From Pseudomonas sp. (lineage in GTDB: Bacteria > Pseudomonadota > Gammaproteobacteria > Pseudomonadales > Pseudomonadaceae), in assembly GCA_007117785.1 (NCBI GenBank), contig SKFV01000130.1, forward strand, positions 1-9,282: 9,282 bases of DNA. Direction: 5' to 3'. A program made the translations under genes and the position numbers. Positions 1-7,138 of the stretch are shown here, in pieces; within the stretch, counting starts at the first letter, position 1; each line of letters begins with the position of its first letter. The notes below the pieces were generated by a model that was not told where the DNA came from, ran no database searches, and was given only the letters and a program-made list of their open reading frames with translations.

Positions 1-1279
1 GCCGGCCCCGCTGGCCATTGTGTTCCCGAAAAGCGCCGAGCAGGTGCAGGCAATCGTGCGCTTTGCCAACCAGCATCAGGTCGCGCTGGTGCCTTCCGGC
101 GGCCGAACCGGCCTGTCCGCTGGCGCTGTGGCCGCCAACGGCGAAATCGTGGTCTCTTTCGACTACATGAACAAGATAGTGTCATTTAACGAATTTGACC
201 GCACCGTGGTCTGCCAGCCTGGCGTGATCACTGCCCAGTTGCAGCAATTTGCCGAAGAGCAGGGGCTGTATTACCCGGTTGATTTCGCCTCTGCCGGCTC
301 CAGCAATATTGGTGGCAATATCGGCACCAATGCCGGTGGTATCAAGGTCATTCGCTACGGTATGACGCGAAACTGGGTGGCGGGCCTGAAAGTAGTTACC
401 GGCACCGGCGAGCTGCTGGAGCTGAACAAGGATCTGATCAAGAACGCCACCGGCTATGATCTGCGCCAGCTCTTTATCGGCGCCGAAGGTACTTTGGGTT
501 TTGTCGTTGAAGCAACCATGCGTCTGGAGCGCGCGCCAAAGAACCTGACCGCCATGGTGCTCGGCACCGCCGACTTCGATTCCATCATGCCAGTGCTACA
601 CGCCTTCCAGAGCAAGCTGGACCTGACTGCCTTCGAGTTTTTCTCCGACAAGGCGATGGCCAAGATCATGGCCCGCGGCGATGTGCCGGCGCCCTTTGCT
701 ACCGAGTGCCCCTTCTATGCGTTGCTGGAATTCGAAGCGCTTAATGAAGAGATCGCCAACCAGGCGCTGGAGATCTTTGAACACTGCGTGGAGCAGGGCT
801 GGGTGCTGGACGGGGTGATGAGCCAAAGCGACCAGCAATTGCAGAATCTGTGGAAACTGCGCGAATTTATCTCGGAAACCATCTCGCACTGGACGCCGTA
901 CAAGAACGACATTTCAGTCACTGTCGGCAAGGTGCCGGCGTTCCTGCATGACATTGATGCCATCGTCGCGGAACACTACCCGGACTTCGAGATCGTCTGG
1001 TTCGGCCATATCGGTGACGGCAACCTGCACCTGAATATCCTCAAGCCGGAAGGCATGGACAAGGATGATTTCTTTGGCAAGTGCGCCAGTGTGAACAAGT
1101 GGGTGTTCGAGATCGTGCAGAAATACAACGGCTCGATTTCTGCTGAGCACGGCGTCGGTATGACCAAGCGTGACTACCTGCATTACAGCCGCAGCCCGGA
1201 AGAAATTGCCGTGATGAAAGCGGTCAAGGCTGTATTTGATCCGAATGGCATTATGAATCCGGGCAAGATTTTTGCCTGA
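1..1279 (+). CDS. D-2-hydroxyglutarate dehydrogenase, FAD-binding (5' truncated by window edge)
   Basis: The frame is open from base 2, so the GTG at 20 is an internal codon (the Val of APLAIVFPKSAEQV) and the gene starts outside the window. About 425 residues are visible; the family usually has about 460-470, so roughly 40 N-terminal residues are missing. The FAD-binding half carries PSGGRTGLSAGAV, then GGNIGTNAGGIKVIRYG and NATGYDLRQLFIGAEGTLGF. The C-terminal half has FGHIGDGNLHLNI, with the metal-binding His pair, then SAEHGVGMTKRDYL and the closing FDPNGIMNPGKIF. These are the hallmarks of the GlcD/D2HGDH flavoprotein family. In Pseudomonas this enzyme oxidises D-2-hydroxyglutarate formed by SerA, which helps pull serine synthesis forward; serA is commonly adjacent and may lie just upstream (inference). 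A D-lactate or glycolate oxidase subunit is the main alternative, but length and motifs favour D2HGDH. Confidence 0.88.
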   Translation, partial: PAPLAIVFPKSAEQVQAIVRFANQHQVALVPSGGRTGLSAGAVAANGEIVVSFDYMNKIVSFNEFDRTVVCQPGVITAQLQQFAEEQGLYYPVDFASAGSSNIGGNIGTNAGGIKVIRYGMTRNWVAGLKVVTGTGELLELNKDLIKNATGYDLRQLFIGAEGTLGFVVEATMRLERAPKNLTAMVLGTADFDSIMPVLHAFQSKLDLTAFEFFSDKAMAKIMARGDVPAPFATECPFYALLEFEALNEEIANQALEIFEHCVEQGWVLDGVMSQSDQQLQNLWKLREFISETISHWTPYKNDISVTVGKVPAFLHDIDAIVAEHYPDFEIVWFGHIGDGNLHLNILKPEGMDKDDFFGKCASVNKWVFEIVQKYNGSISAEHGVGMTKRDYLHYSRSPEEIAVMKAVKAVFDPNGIMNPGKIFA

Positions 1280-1369
1280 GCCTGGTGATGCCGTCCATTT
1301 ACGCGGCTTGAAAGAGTGTGTTTTTAAAACTATTGGTTAGAAACACTTATAGGAAAAATTCTGAGTTAT

Positions 1370-1479
1370 GCGGTATTGCCTGGCCCCTGACCTGGACACG
1401 CTGTAAATACGTCCCTGTACGCTCGTCTATAGCCGTCCCTGGCTATAGACGGTCCAGATCAGGGGCCAGGCAACACCGC
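1370..1479. repeat. Large intergenic inverted repeat with two nested hairpins (REP/MITE-like)
   Basis: The left arm (1370-1397) and right arm (1452-1479) are reverse complements over 28 bases with two mismatches, at 1375/1474 and 1391/1458. Both mismatches become G-U wobble pairs if the minus strand is transcribed. The 54-base interior holds a perfect 11-bp hairpin (1424-1434 with 1441-1451, CGTCTATAGCC) whose loop is GTCCCT. It also holds a short TAC/GTA hairpin (1408-1410 with 1417-1419) whose loop is again GTCCCT. The arms contain GCCTGGCCCCTGA, a sequence type I associate from memory with REP/RAYT-linked repeats in marine gammaproteobacteria. No target-site duplication and no run of T typical of a terminator is obvious at either edge. 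It could be a non-autonomous mobile repeat, an mRNA 3'-end stabiliser for the upstream gene, or both. Confidence 0.85.
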
Positions 1480-1535
1480 TTGCCAGGCCTAGTGCAGCAA
1501 GCCGTGTTTCTACCCATCTCTTGCGTGGAGTCTGC

Positions 1536-2222
1536 ATGTCCTACCAACACCATTTCGCTGACGGCACCACCATCGACCTGCCACTGGGCAAGGTTGTCTG
1601 TGTCGGGCGCAATTATGCCGAACATGCGCGTGAACTGAACAATCCGGTGCCCAGTGAGCCGCTTCTGTTTATCAAGCCGGCCACTGCCGTAGTCCCGCTC
1701 AGTGATGCTCCCTTGCAGCTGCCGACAGACAAGGGCCCGGTGCACTTTGAAACGGAAATTGCCCTGCTGATCGGTCAGCCACTCAGTGGTGACGTAAGCA
1801 TCGAGCAGGCACGGCAAGCGGTCATGGGCGTCGGGTTGGCGCTGGACCTGACGCTGCGTGAATTGCAGGACCAGCTGAAAGCCAAGGGCCATCCCTGGGA
1901 GCGCGCCAAATCATTTGATGGCGCATGCCCGCTCTCGGTATTTATTCGTCCTGAGCAGGCCCCGGCGCTGACAGAGATGCCGCTGCGCCTGGTGGTCAAT
2001 GGCGAAGTCCGCCAGCAGGGTTCCAGTGCCGAGATGATTACGCCGGTCCTCAGTTTGCTGCAGCAGATCGCCAGCGTGTTTACCCTGCAGCCGGGTGATG
2101 TCGTCATTACCGGCACGCCGGCAGGCGTTGGCGAGCTGCAGGCAGGCGATGTGCTGGAGTTGGCGATTCCGGGTGCACTGGAGCAGTCGGCAGAAATTGC
2201 TGGTAAAGCTGCCACAGACTGA
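1536..2222 (+). CDS. Fumarylacetoacetate hydrolase family protein (YcgM/FAHD1-like)
   Basis: This is a 228-residue protein of the FAH superfamily, in the short single-domain YcgM/FAHD1 class (about 220 residues). Motifs in order are VGRNYAEHARELNN (23-36) with the His30/Glu33 pair described as catalytic in FAHD1, PLLFIKP (42-48), the metal ligands Glu72 and Glu74 (FETE) with Asp104 (LALDLTLRE), WERAKSFDGACP (121-132) and TGTPAGVG (192-199). Members hydrolyse acylpyruvates or decarboxylate/tautomerise oxaloacetate in the cytoplasm using Mg2+ or Mn2+; which reaction applies here cannot be told from sequence. An upstream in-frame TTG at 1521 lengthens the frame, but ATG 1536 has GGAG five bases before it and gives the expected N-terminus. 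The preceding 256-bp gap holds the large inverted repeat. It converges on rpiA with a 23-bp gap. Confidence 0.9.
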   Translation: MSYQHHFADGTTIDLPLGKVVCVGRNYAEHARELNNPVPSEPLLFIKPATAVVPLSDAPLQLPTDKGPVHFETEIALLIGQPLSGDVSIEQARQAVMGVGLALDLTLRELQDQLKAKGHPWERAKSFDGACPLSVFIRPEQAPALTEMPLRLVVNGEVRQQGSSAEMITPVLSLLQQIASVFTLQPGDVVITGTPAGVGELQAGDVLELAIPGALEQSAEIAGKAATD

Positions 2223-2245
2223 GCGCCTGCGGCGACCTCATTGGT

Positions 2246-2920
2246 TCAGCTGCGCTTGAGTGTTTCCACCCCGGAGCGGGTACCCAGTAGCAGAATATCC
2301 GCCGGGCGATGGGCAAACAGGCCGTTGCAGACTGCGCCAACGATACTGTTGAGCTGGTCTTCCAGTTTGCGCGGGTCGTGGATCTGCATATTGTGCACAT
2401 CCAGAATCACATTGCCGTTATCGGTTACGCACCCGTCCCGGTAAACCGGATCGCCACCCAGTTTGACGATCTCGCGGGCCACATGGCTCCGCGCCATGGG
2501 GATCACTTCGACCGGCAGTGGAAAGGCGCCCAGGGTGTCGACCAGCTTGCTGTCGTCCGCGATGCAGATAAAGGTTCTGGCCACAGCCGCAACGATTTTC
2601 TCGCGGGTCAATGCGGCGCCGCCACCCTTGATCAGCTCCAGGTGCCGGTTGCTTTCGTCCGCCCCGTCAATGTAGTAATCCAGCTGGAAGACATTGTTCA
2701 GTTCGTAGACCGGAATGCCGTGCTCCTTGAGACGGGCGGCGGTAGCCTCCGAGCTGGCGACAGCGCCGTCGAAAAAGCCTTTGTGTCGGGCCAGTGCATC
2801 GATAAAGCAGTTGGCGGTCGAGCCGGTACCAATACCGATGATGCTGCTGTCTTCAAGATCAGGCAGTAGCAGATCGACGGCTGCCTGGCCGACGGCCTGT
2901 TTGAGTTGGTCCTGGTTCAT
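2246..2920 (-). CDS. rpiA: Ribose-5-phosphate isomerase A
   Basis: The 224-residue product aligns by eye along its whole length with E. coli RpiA (219 residues). It interconverts ribose 5-phosphate and ribulose 5-phosphate in the non-oxidative pentose phosphate pathway. Visible motifs are GTGSTA (31-36, phosphate binding), DGADE (85-89, with the two active-site Asp), KGGGAALTREK (98-108, with the catalytic Glu107), ADDSK (121-125) and FPLPVEVIPMA (133-143). A longer in-frame GTG start exists at 2941, but ATG at 2920 is preceded by AGGGG nine bases upstream and gives the usual MNQDQLKQ N-terminus. A TATAAT hexamer lies about 36 bases upstream of this ATG. The gene is divergent from ilvA and convergent with the FAH-family gene; no clear terminator hairpin lies between those two stops. 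Confidence 0.97.
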   Translation of the reverse strand: MNQDQLKQAVGQAAVDLLLPDLEDSSIIGIGTGSTANCFIDALARHKGFFDGAVASSEATAARLKEHGIPVYELNNVFQLDYYIDGADESNRHLELIKGGGAALTREKIVAAVARTFICIADDSKLVDTLGAFPLPVEVIPMARSHVAREIVKLGGDPVYRDGCVTDNGNVILDVHNMQIHDPRKLEDQLNSIVGAVCNGLFAHRPADILLLGTRSGVETLKRS

Positions 2921-2955
2921 GCCGGGTGTCCCCTTGGCCACTTGTAAAGTTACGA

Positions 2956-2961
2956 ATTATA
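2956..2961 (-). promoter_or_regulatory. Probable -10 element of the rpiA promoter
   Basis: Read on the minus strand, these six bases are a perfect TATAAT, placed so that transcription would start near 2949, giving a leader of about 29 bases before ATG 2920. No good -35 hexamer is visible at 16-18 bases, so the promoter may depend on an activator or be moderate in strength. The element lies in the 124-bp rpiA/ilvA divergent spacer. Confidence 0.5.
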
Positions 2962-3044
2962 CGGGTTTGCCGCGGGCAACGTGTAGTCGTACGGTAGTCA
3001 ATTCGCTAGACTGGTCGTTTTCACCCTGGTCAAGCCGAAATCCC

Positions 3045-4559
3045 ATGCTGGAATCCTACGTCAAGAAAATCCTCTGCTCGCCGGTCTACGATGTGGCGGT
3101 TGAAACGCCCATTCACGCCGCACCCTTTCTTTCCGAACGCCTGGGCAACACCGTGTTGCTCAAGCGCGAAGACCTGCAGCCAGTTTTCTCGTTCAAGATT
3201 CGTGGCGCCTACAACAAACTGTCGCAACTGTCCGACGAGCAACGCGCCAAGGGTGTGGTGGCTGCCTCGGCAGGTAATCACGCGCAGGGTCTGGCTTATG
3301 CGGCGCGCCATCTGGGGGTCAAGGCGACCATCGTGATGCCGCGCACAACGCCGGAGATCAAGGTCAGGGCGGTGCGCGCCCGCGGTGCCAAGGTTATTCT
3401 GCATGGTGATGCCTTTGACGAAGCGCTGACCTATTCGCGCAAGTTGGTCGAAGAGAAGGGGTATACCTACATCCATCCCTTCGATGACCCGGATACCATT
3501 GCGGGCCAGGGTACGGTGGCCATGGAGATTCTGCGCCAGCATCAGGGGCAGCTGGATGCCATTTTCGTGCCTGTGGGCGGCGGCGGTCTGGTTGCCGGGA
3601 TTGCCGCCTATGTGAAATACCTGCGGCCGGATATCAAGGTTATTGGTGTCGAGCCTACCGAAGCGGCCTGTTTGCAGGCGGCGATGGCAGCTGATGAGCG
3701 TGTTGTGTTGAGCCAGGTGGGTCTGTTTGCCGATGGCGTGGCAGTAGCTCAGATTGGCGAGCACACCTTTGAAGTGTGCCGGCATTATGTCGACGAGGTC
3801 ATCACCGTGACCACCGATGAGATGTGCGCTGCGATCAAGGATATATACGACGATACCCGTTCCATCAGTGAGCCAGCGGGCTGCCTGGGTGTGGCCGGGA
3901 TCAAGAAATATGTCGAGCGCGAGGGCTGCGAGGGTCAGGTCTTTATCGCTATCGACTCGGGCGCCAACGTCAACTTCGATCGTTTGCGGCATGTCGCCGA
4001 ACGCGCTGAAGTGGGTGAAGGTCGTGAAGCCATTCTGGCCGTCACCATCCCAGAGCGCCCGGGTAGCTTCAAGGCCTTCTGTGAGGCGCTGGGCAAGCGC
4101 TCGATCACCGAATTCAATTACCGCTTCTACGACCGGGCCGAGGCGCATATCTTTGTTGGCGTGCAGACCCATCCCGAGTCGGATCCGCGTGATGCGTTGG
4201 TCGCTAACTTGCATGAACTGGGCTTCCCGGTGCTGGATATGACCGACAACGAGTTGGCCAAGCTGCATATTCGCCATCTGGTAGGTGGTCATGCAGATCA
4301 CGTGCTTGATGAGGTGATTTACCGTTTCGAGTTCCCCGAGCGGCCGGGTGCCCTGTTCAATTTCCTGCGCAATCTGGGCGGCCGCTGGAATATTTCCATG
4401 TTCCACTACCGCAACCATGGTGCGGCCTATGGCCGTGTGGTGGTGGGCTTGCAGGTGCCGGAGGACGAGCGGCATCTGATTGGCGAAGCCCTGGACAAGA
4501 TTGGCTATCCCTACTGGGATGAATCCGAAAATCCGGCTTATCGGCTATTTCTTGGCTGA
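3045..4559 (+). CDS. ilvA: Biosynthetic threonine ammonia-lyase (threonine deaminase)
   Basis: The 504-residue enzyme converts L-threonine to 2-oxobutanoate and ammonia, the committed step of isoleucine synthesis. The PLP-dependent domain covers about residues 1-320: SFKIRGAYNK (49-58) with the Schiff-base Lys51, ASAGNHAQG (74-82), the phosphate-cradling GGGGLVAG (178-185) and the IDSGANVNFD segment (303-312). Two ACT-like regulatory domains follow at about 327-400 and 421-493, as in the isoleucine-inhibited IlvA class; catabolic TdcB types lack them. The open frame extends far upstream, over the rpiA gene on the other strand, but ATG 3045 yields the standard MLESYVKKIL start. It has no strong Shine-Dalgarno sequence; only AAGCCGAA precedes it, which is slightly unusual for a core biosynthetic gene. 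Its stop is one base from the stop of the convergent cyclase gene. Confidence 0.96.
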   Translation: MLESYVKKILCSPVYDVAVETPIHAAPFLSERLGNTVLLKREDLQPVFSFKIRGAYNKLSQLSDEQRAKGVVAASAGNHAQGLAYAARHLGVKATIVMPRTTPEIKVRAVRARGAKVILHGDAFDEALTYSRKLVEEKGYTYIHPFDDPDTIAGQGTVAMEILRQHQGQLDAIFVPVGGGGLVAGIAAYVKYLRPDIKVIGVEPTEAACLQAAMAADERVVLSQVGLFADGVAVAQIGEHTFEVCRHYVDEVITVTTDEMCAAIKDIYDDTRSISEPAGCLGVAGIKKYVEREGCEGQVFIAIDSGANVNFDRLRHVAERAEVGEGREAILAVTIPERPGSFKAFCEALGKRSITEFNYRFYDRAEAHIFVGVQTHPESDPRDALVANLHELGFPVLDMTDNELAKLHIRHLVGGHADHVLDEVIYRFEFPERPGALFNFLRNLGGRWNISMFHYRNHGAAYGRVVVGLQVPEDERHLIGEALDKIGYPYWDESENPAYRLFLG

Positions 4560-4560
4560 G

Positions 4561-6411
4561 TCAAGCCAGCGGCTGGTCGGCACTGCAAGTACGATTGCGC
4601 CCTGAGCTTTTGGCCTGATAGAGCATGCGGTCAGCCATCTGGATAAGATCGCTCGGGTTGTTTTCCGCCTCAGGTATAAGGCTTGCAGCGCCAATGCTGA
4701 TGGTGAGCAAGTCAATGCCGGCTTGCGGATGACTGATCTGCAGATCCTGCACCGCCTGGTGCAGGTGGCTGGCGACGCGCTCACATTGAGCCAGGTCAGC
4801 GCCAGGCAGAATCACAGCAAACTCCTCACCACCATATCGGCAGGCGCAATCGCCTTCGCGCAGCAAACTGTCGCGTAGTGCCTCCGCCAGTTTTTTCAGC
4901 GCTTCGTCGCCGGCCTGGTGGCCGAGGCGGTCATTAAACGGCTTGAAATGGTCGACATCCAGCATCAGCAGGCCGAGCGGTTCGCTATTGCGGCGCATGC
5001 GTCGCCATTCGCTTTGCAGGGTCTGATCAAAGTAGCGGCGGTTGTAAAGGCCGGTGAGACCATCCTGATTGGATAAGGCTTCCAGACGATGGGTGACCGC
5101 CAGTTGTGCGCTGTTGTTGCGCCCGACGCAGATCAGATGATTGCGCCCGTAGCGTTGCATGTAACTGACACTGATCTCCATCGGGATCAGATCTCCGTTG
5201 CGATGGCGCGCATGCTGCTGATAGATGGTATTACCTTGCGACTCGACCTGTTGCTGCAACAGCTCTGCCCAGGCTTGATAATCCGGCATGATATCTTCCG
5301 GTGAAATAGCCAGGATGCCGCCCAATTCTTTTTGCGTATAGCCAAGGGTTTGCCAACAGGCCCGGTTCATGTAGATCAGCTCTTGCGGCTCCAATCCGAT
5401 GATGAAGAGGGCGTCGTGGCTGTGGTCGGTCAGGTCGAGAATCAGCTTCAGACGCGCTGACTGCTGCTGCATGCGCTCTTCAGTGGCCTGGCGCCTGACA
5501 ATTTCGCGCTGGAGGCTATGGTTGCTTTGCTTGAGTTCGCTGGAGCGTTGCGCGCTGAACAGGGCCAGCCACAACACCAGGCACAAACTGATGCTGGCCA
5601 ACAGGCCGGCGCCGAGAATCATCGCCGGCAGACGGGTAGTGGTCTCTTGCCGCAACTGACGAGTGGGGTAGCTGCGCAGCACGAAGCCGCTGTTACCGCC
5701 CAGCACGACCTGGCTTTCCACCGCCCAGTCGCTCTCCATGGCGTCGCTGCGCTGGCGGCTGAACAGTTGTGCGCGCTGGTCATAGAACACCAGGCTCAAG
5801 CGCTCCTCCGCCAGGTCGCTCAGCAGATCTTCCAGCAGTACTTCGACGCGAAAAATAGCCAGAAGGAAGCCGTCAAAGCGACTCTTTCCATCAATTTCAC
5901 GGAAGACCGGCACGTAATAGGCAAGCCCCGGGCCGCCCTGTTGCAGTTCGAAGCTGTCACTCAGTTCCGGGATGCCGGATTCGCGCACGCGTTCAAGGAA
6001 AGGGTAGTTGGGGTGGTCCAGCGGGTACTCGAAACCGACCACGGCTTCGTTACCGGCCAGGGGTTCGATCCACTGCATGCGATAGTCGGCATCCAGCCAC
6101 TCAATGGCTTGATAGTTGCCAATATCACTCAGCAGTTGCTCGACGTCCAGCAGCCATCGCTGGTAATCGTCGTGGTGGTATGGCCAGCGCGCAGCCAGCC
6201 GGCGCAAGCTGCTGGCCTGGCTGTCGAAGCGGGCTTCCAGTTGCAATGCCAGGGCATGGGTTTCCAGCTGCAGGCGTGACTTGGCTTGCTGCTTTTCTGC
6301 ATTCGTCAGTGCTTGCCAAACCAGCAGGTTTGCTGCGATCAGCAGCCCACACAGGCTGACAATCAGCGCCCGAGCCAGCCCCGGATTTCTTGCGGCGATG
6401 CGTAGTAGCAT
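4561..6411 (-). CDS. Membrane-bound diguanylate cyclase: sensor domain, PAS and GGDEF
   Basis: The 616-residue inner-membrane protein is predicted to make c-di-GMP from two GTP. From the N-terminus: a transmembrane helix (about 15-34); a periplasmic region (about 36-260) reminiscent of CHASE domains (GFEYPLDHPNY then GLAYYVPVF); a second helix (about 262-285); a helical, probably coiled-coil linker (about 288-325); a PAS domain (about 325-432); and a GGDEF domain (about 445-608). The active site reads GGEEF (527-531), with the metal-site segment LDVDHFK (484-490), so it should be catalytically competent. The inhibitory I-site RxxD is present (Arg518-Asp521, five residues before GGEEF), so product feedback is expected. 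No EAL domain is present. A TTG start at 6423 gives four more residues, but ATG 6411 has GAGG six bases before it. The EVE gene lies 66 bp upstream on the same strand, so co-transcription is possible. Confidence 0.92.
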   Translation of the reverse strand: MLLRIAARNPGLARALIVSLCGLLIAANLLVWQALTNAEKQQAKSRLQLETHALALQLEARFDSQASSLRRLAARWPYHHDDYQRWLLDVEQLLSDIGNYQAIEWLDADYRMQWIEPLAGNEAVVGFEYPLDHPNYPFLERVRESGIPELSDSFELQQGGPGLAYYVPVFREIDGKSRFDGFLLAIFRVEVLLEDLLSDLAEERLSLVFYDQRAQLFSRQRSDAMESDWAVESQVVLGGNSGFVLRSYPTRQLRQETTTRLPAMILGAGLLASISLCLVLWLALFSAQRSSELKQSNHSLQREIVRRQATEERMQQQSARLKLILDLTDHSHDALFIIGLEPQELIYMNRACWQTLGYTQKELGGILAISPEDIMPDYQAWAELLQQQVESQGNTIYQQHARHRNGDLIPMEISVSYMQRYGRNHLICVGRNNSAQLAVTHRLEALSNQDGLTGLYNRRYFDQTLQSEWRRMRRNSEPLGLLMLDVDHFKPFNDRLGHQAGDEALKKLAEALRDSLLREGDCACRYGGEEFAVILPGADLAQCERVASHLHQAVQDLQISHPQAGIDLLTISIGAASLIPEAENNPSDLIQMADRMLYQAKSSGRNRTCSADQPLA

Positions 6412-6477
6412 GAATAGCCTCAAAAGTACTGCCTACGTGATAGCACATCGCTTGTCGGCTTGCCAGCGCAGACATCG

Positions 6478-6948
6478 CTAGCAGGCAGTGGTTATACCGC
6501 CGCCCAGCTTGACCATCAGGTTGAAGTCATTATCCATGAGCGGCATGACGGATAGCCGGTTGCCGCGCTTGAGCAGTTGCAGATGCTGCAATTCACTGCA
6601 CGCTTTGAGTGCACTGAGTGACACAAAGCAGGGAAACTTTTCCCGCCAACGCACGTCTACACAAAGCCAGGGTAGCTTGTCTGCGCTGGCGCGTGGGTCA
6701 AATGCAGAACTGTTCGGGTCAAGCGCACTCTGGTCAGAGTAAGGCGAGCTGATAATTTCACCGCAGCCGGCCAGGCCGGGTGGTGAACAGCTCGAATGAT
6801 AGAACAGGAACAGGTCGCCGGGTTGCATGTGGGCAATATGGTTTCTTGCCTGATAGTTGCGGACGCCGTCCCACGGGGCTTTGCCCAGATGTTGCAGGTC
6901 ATCAATGGAAAATGCATCAGGTTCGGATTTGAGCAGCCAGCAGGCCAT
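6478..6948 (-). CDS. EVE domain-containing protein (PUA-like)
   Basis: The 156-residue protein consists of a single EVE domain, part of the PUA/YTH-like superfamily that reads modified nucleobases. The family signature is clear: WLLKSEPDAFSIDDL (4-18), WDGVRNYQARN (26-36), GDLFLFYHSSCSPPGLAG (44-61), FDPRAS (83-88) and a hydrophobic C-terminal LSVMPL segment (132-137). Length matches typical bacterial members (about 150-160). Such proteins occur in restriction-associated settings and also as stand-alone core genes; here the neighbours are housekeeping and no nuclease is nearby, so the target (modified DNA or RNA) is unknown. ATG 6948 has AGGA about ten bases upstream and gives the canonical start. 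It is divergent from the small membrane ORF at 7139 and lies 66 bp upstream of the diguanylate cyclase start. Confidence 0.93.
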   Translation of the reverse strand: MACWLLKSEPDAFSIDDLQHLGKAPWDGVRNYQARNHIAHMQPGDLFLFYHSSCSPPGLAGCGEIISSPYSDQSALDPNSSAFDPRASADKLPWLCVDVRWREKFPCFVSLSALKACSELQHLQLLKRGNRLSVMPLMDNDFNLMVKLGGGITTAC

Positions 6949-6972
6949 GCGAGAAAATTCCTGTATCAGTAT

Positions 6973-7001
6973 TTGACATGCTTTGTTGCATGATCTAAAC
7001 A
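6973..7001 (+). promoter_or_regulatory. Candidate sigma-70 promoter for the small membrane ORF
   Basis: A consensus TTGACA (6973-6978) is followed, after a 17-base spacer, by TAAACA (6996-7001), a weak -10 with three of six matches. The spacer contains the dyad CATGC/GCATG (6977-6981 and 6988-6992). Transcription starting near 7008 would give a leader of about 130 bases before ATG 7139. The site lies in the 190-bp EVE/small-ORF divergent region, where nothing else stands out except a TACCGGG direct repeat at 7040-7046 and 7059-7065. Confidence 0.35.
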
Positions 7002-7138
7002 GTGTGTTTCATGAAAGTCGCGTCAGGTGCCTTGCGCCGTACCGGGAGATTGGTCGGTTACCGGGCTGTTCAGTGTAACTTGGCGCGCTAACTGCATACA
7101 CAACAAGATTGCCCAAGATACATAAAGGAGAGGCAGCG

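Noticed and set aside
1308..1336. TTGAAA-17-TATTGG as a promoter for the FAH-family gene
   Set aside because: The -10 is poor and the AT-rich stretch gives many equal alternatives; the large palindrome would also lie within the leader.
1411..1440. GTCCCT loops of the repeat also occur twice in the 6S RNA
   Set aside because: A six-base match in GC-rich sequence is expected by chance; in 6S the bases belong to conserved 6S elements, so no link is supported.
1318..1638. 106-codon plus-strand frame covering the inverted repeat and the start of the FAH-family gene
   Set aside because: It runs through the palindrome and overlaps the real gene in another frame; no domain or SD.
2224..2234. CGCC-TGC-GGCG mini-hairpin between the FAH-family gene and rpiA as a shared terminator
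   Set aside because: A four-base stem with no T-tract on either strand is too weak to call.
2715..3044. Upstream extension of the ilvA open frame adding about 110 residues
   Set aside because: It lies antisense over rpiA, has no family similarity, and the canonical IlvA N-terminus begins at 3045.
3030..4475. Long minus-strand open frame (481 codons) opposite ilvA
   Set aside because: It is the complement of a well-supported gene in GC-rich DNA, with no recognisable domain.
5518..6279. 253-codon plus-strand frame opposite the diguanylate cyclase
   Set aside because: Low-complexity Ala/Gln-rich translation typical of an antisense shadow; the opposite strand encodes clear domains.
7011..7088. 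25-codon ORF (MKVASGALRR...) in the leader of the small membrane ORF
   Set aside because: No Shine-Dalgarno sequence precedes it and the product has no recognisable feature.
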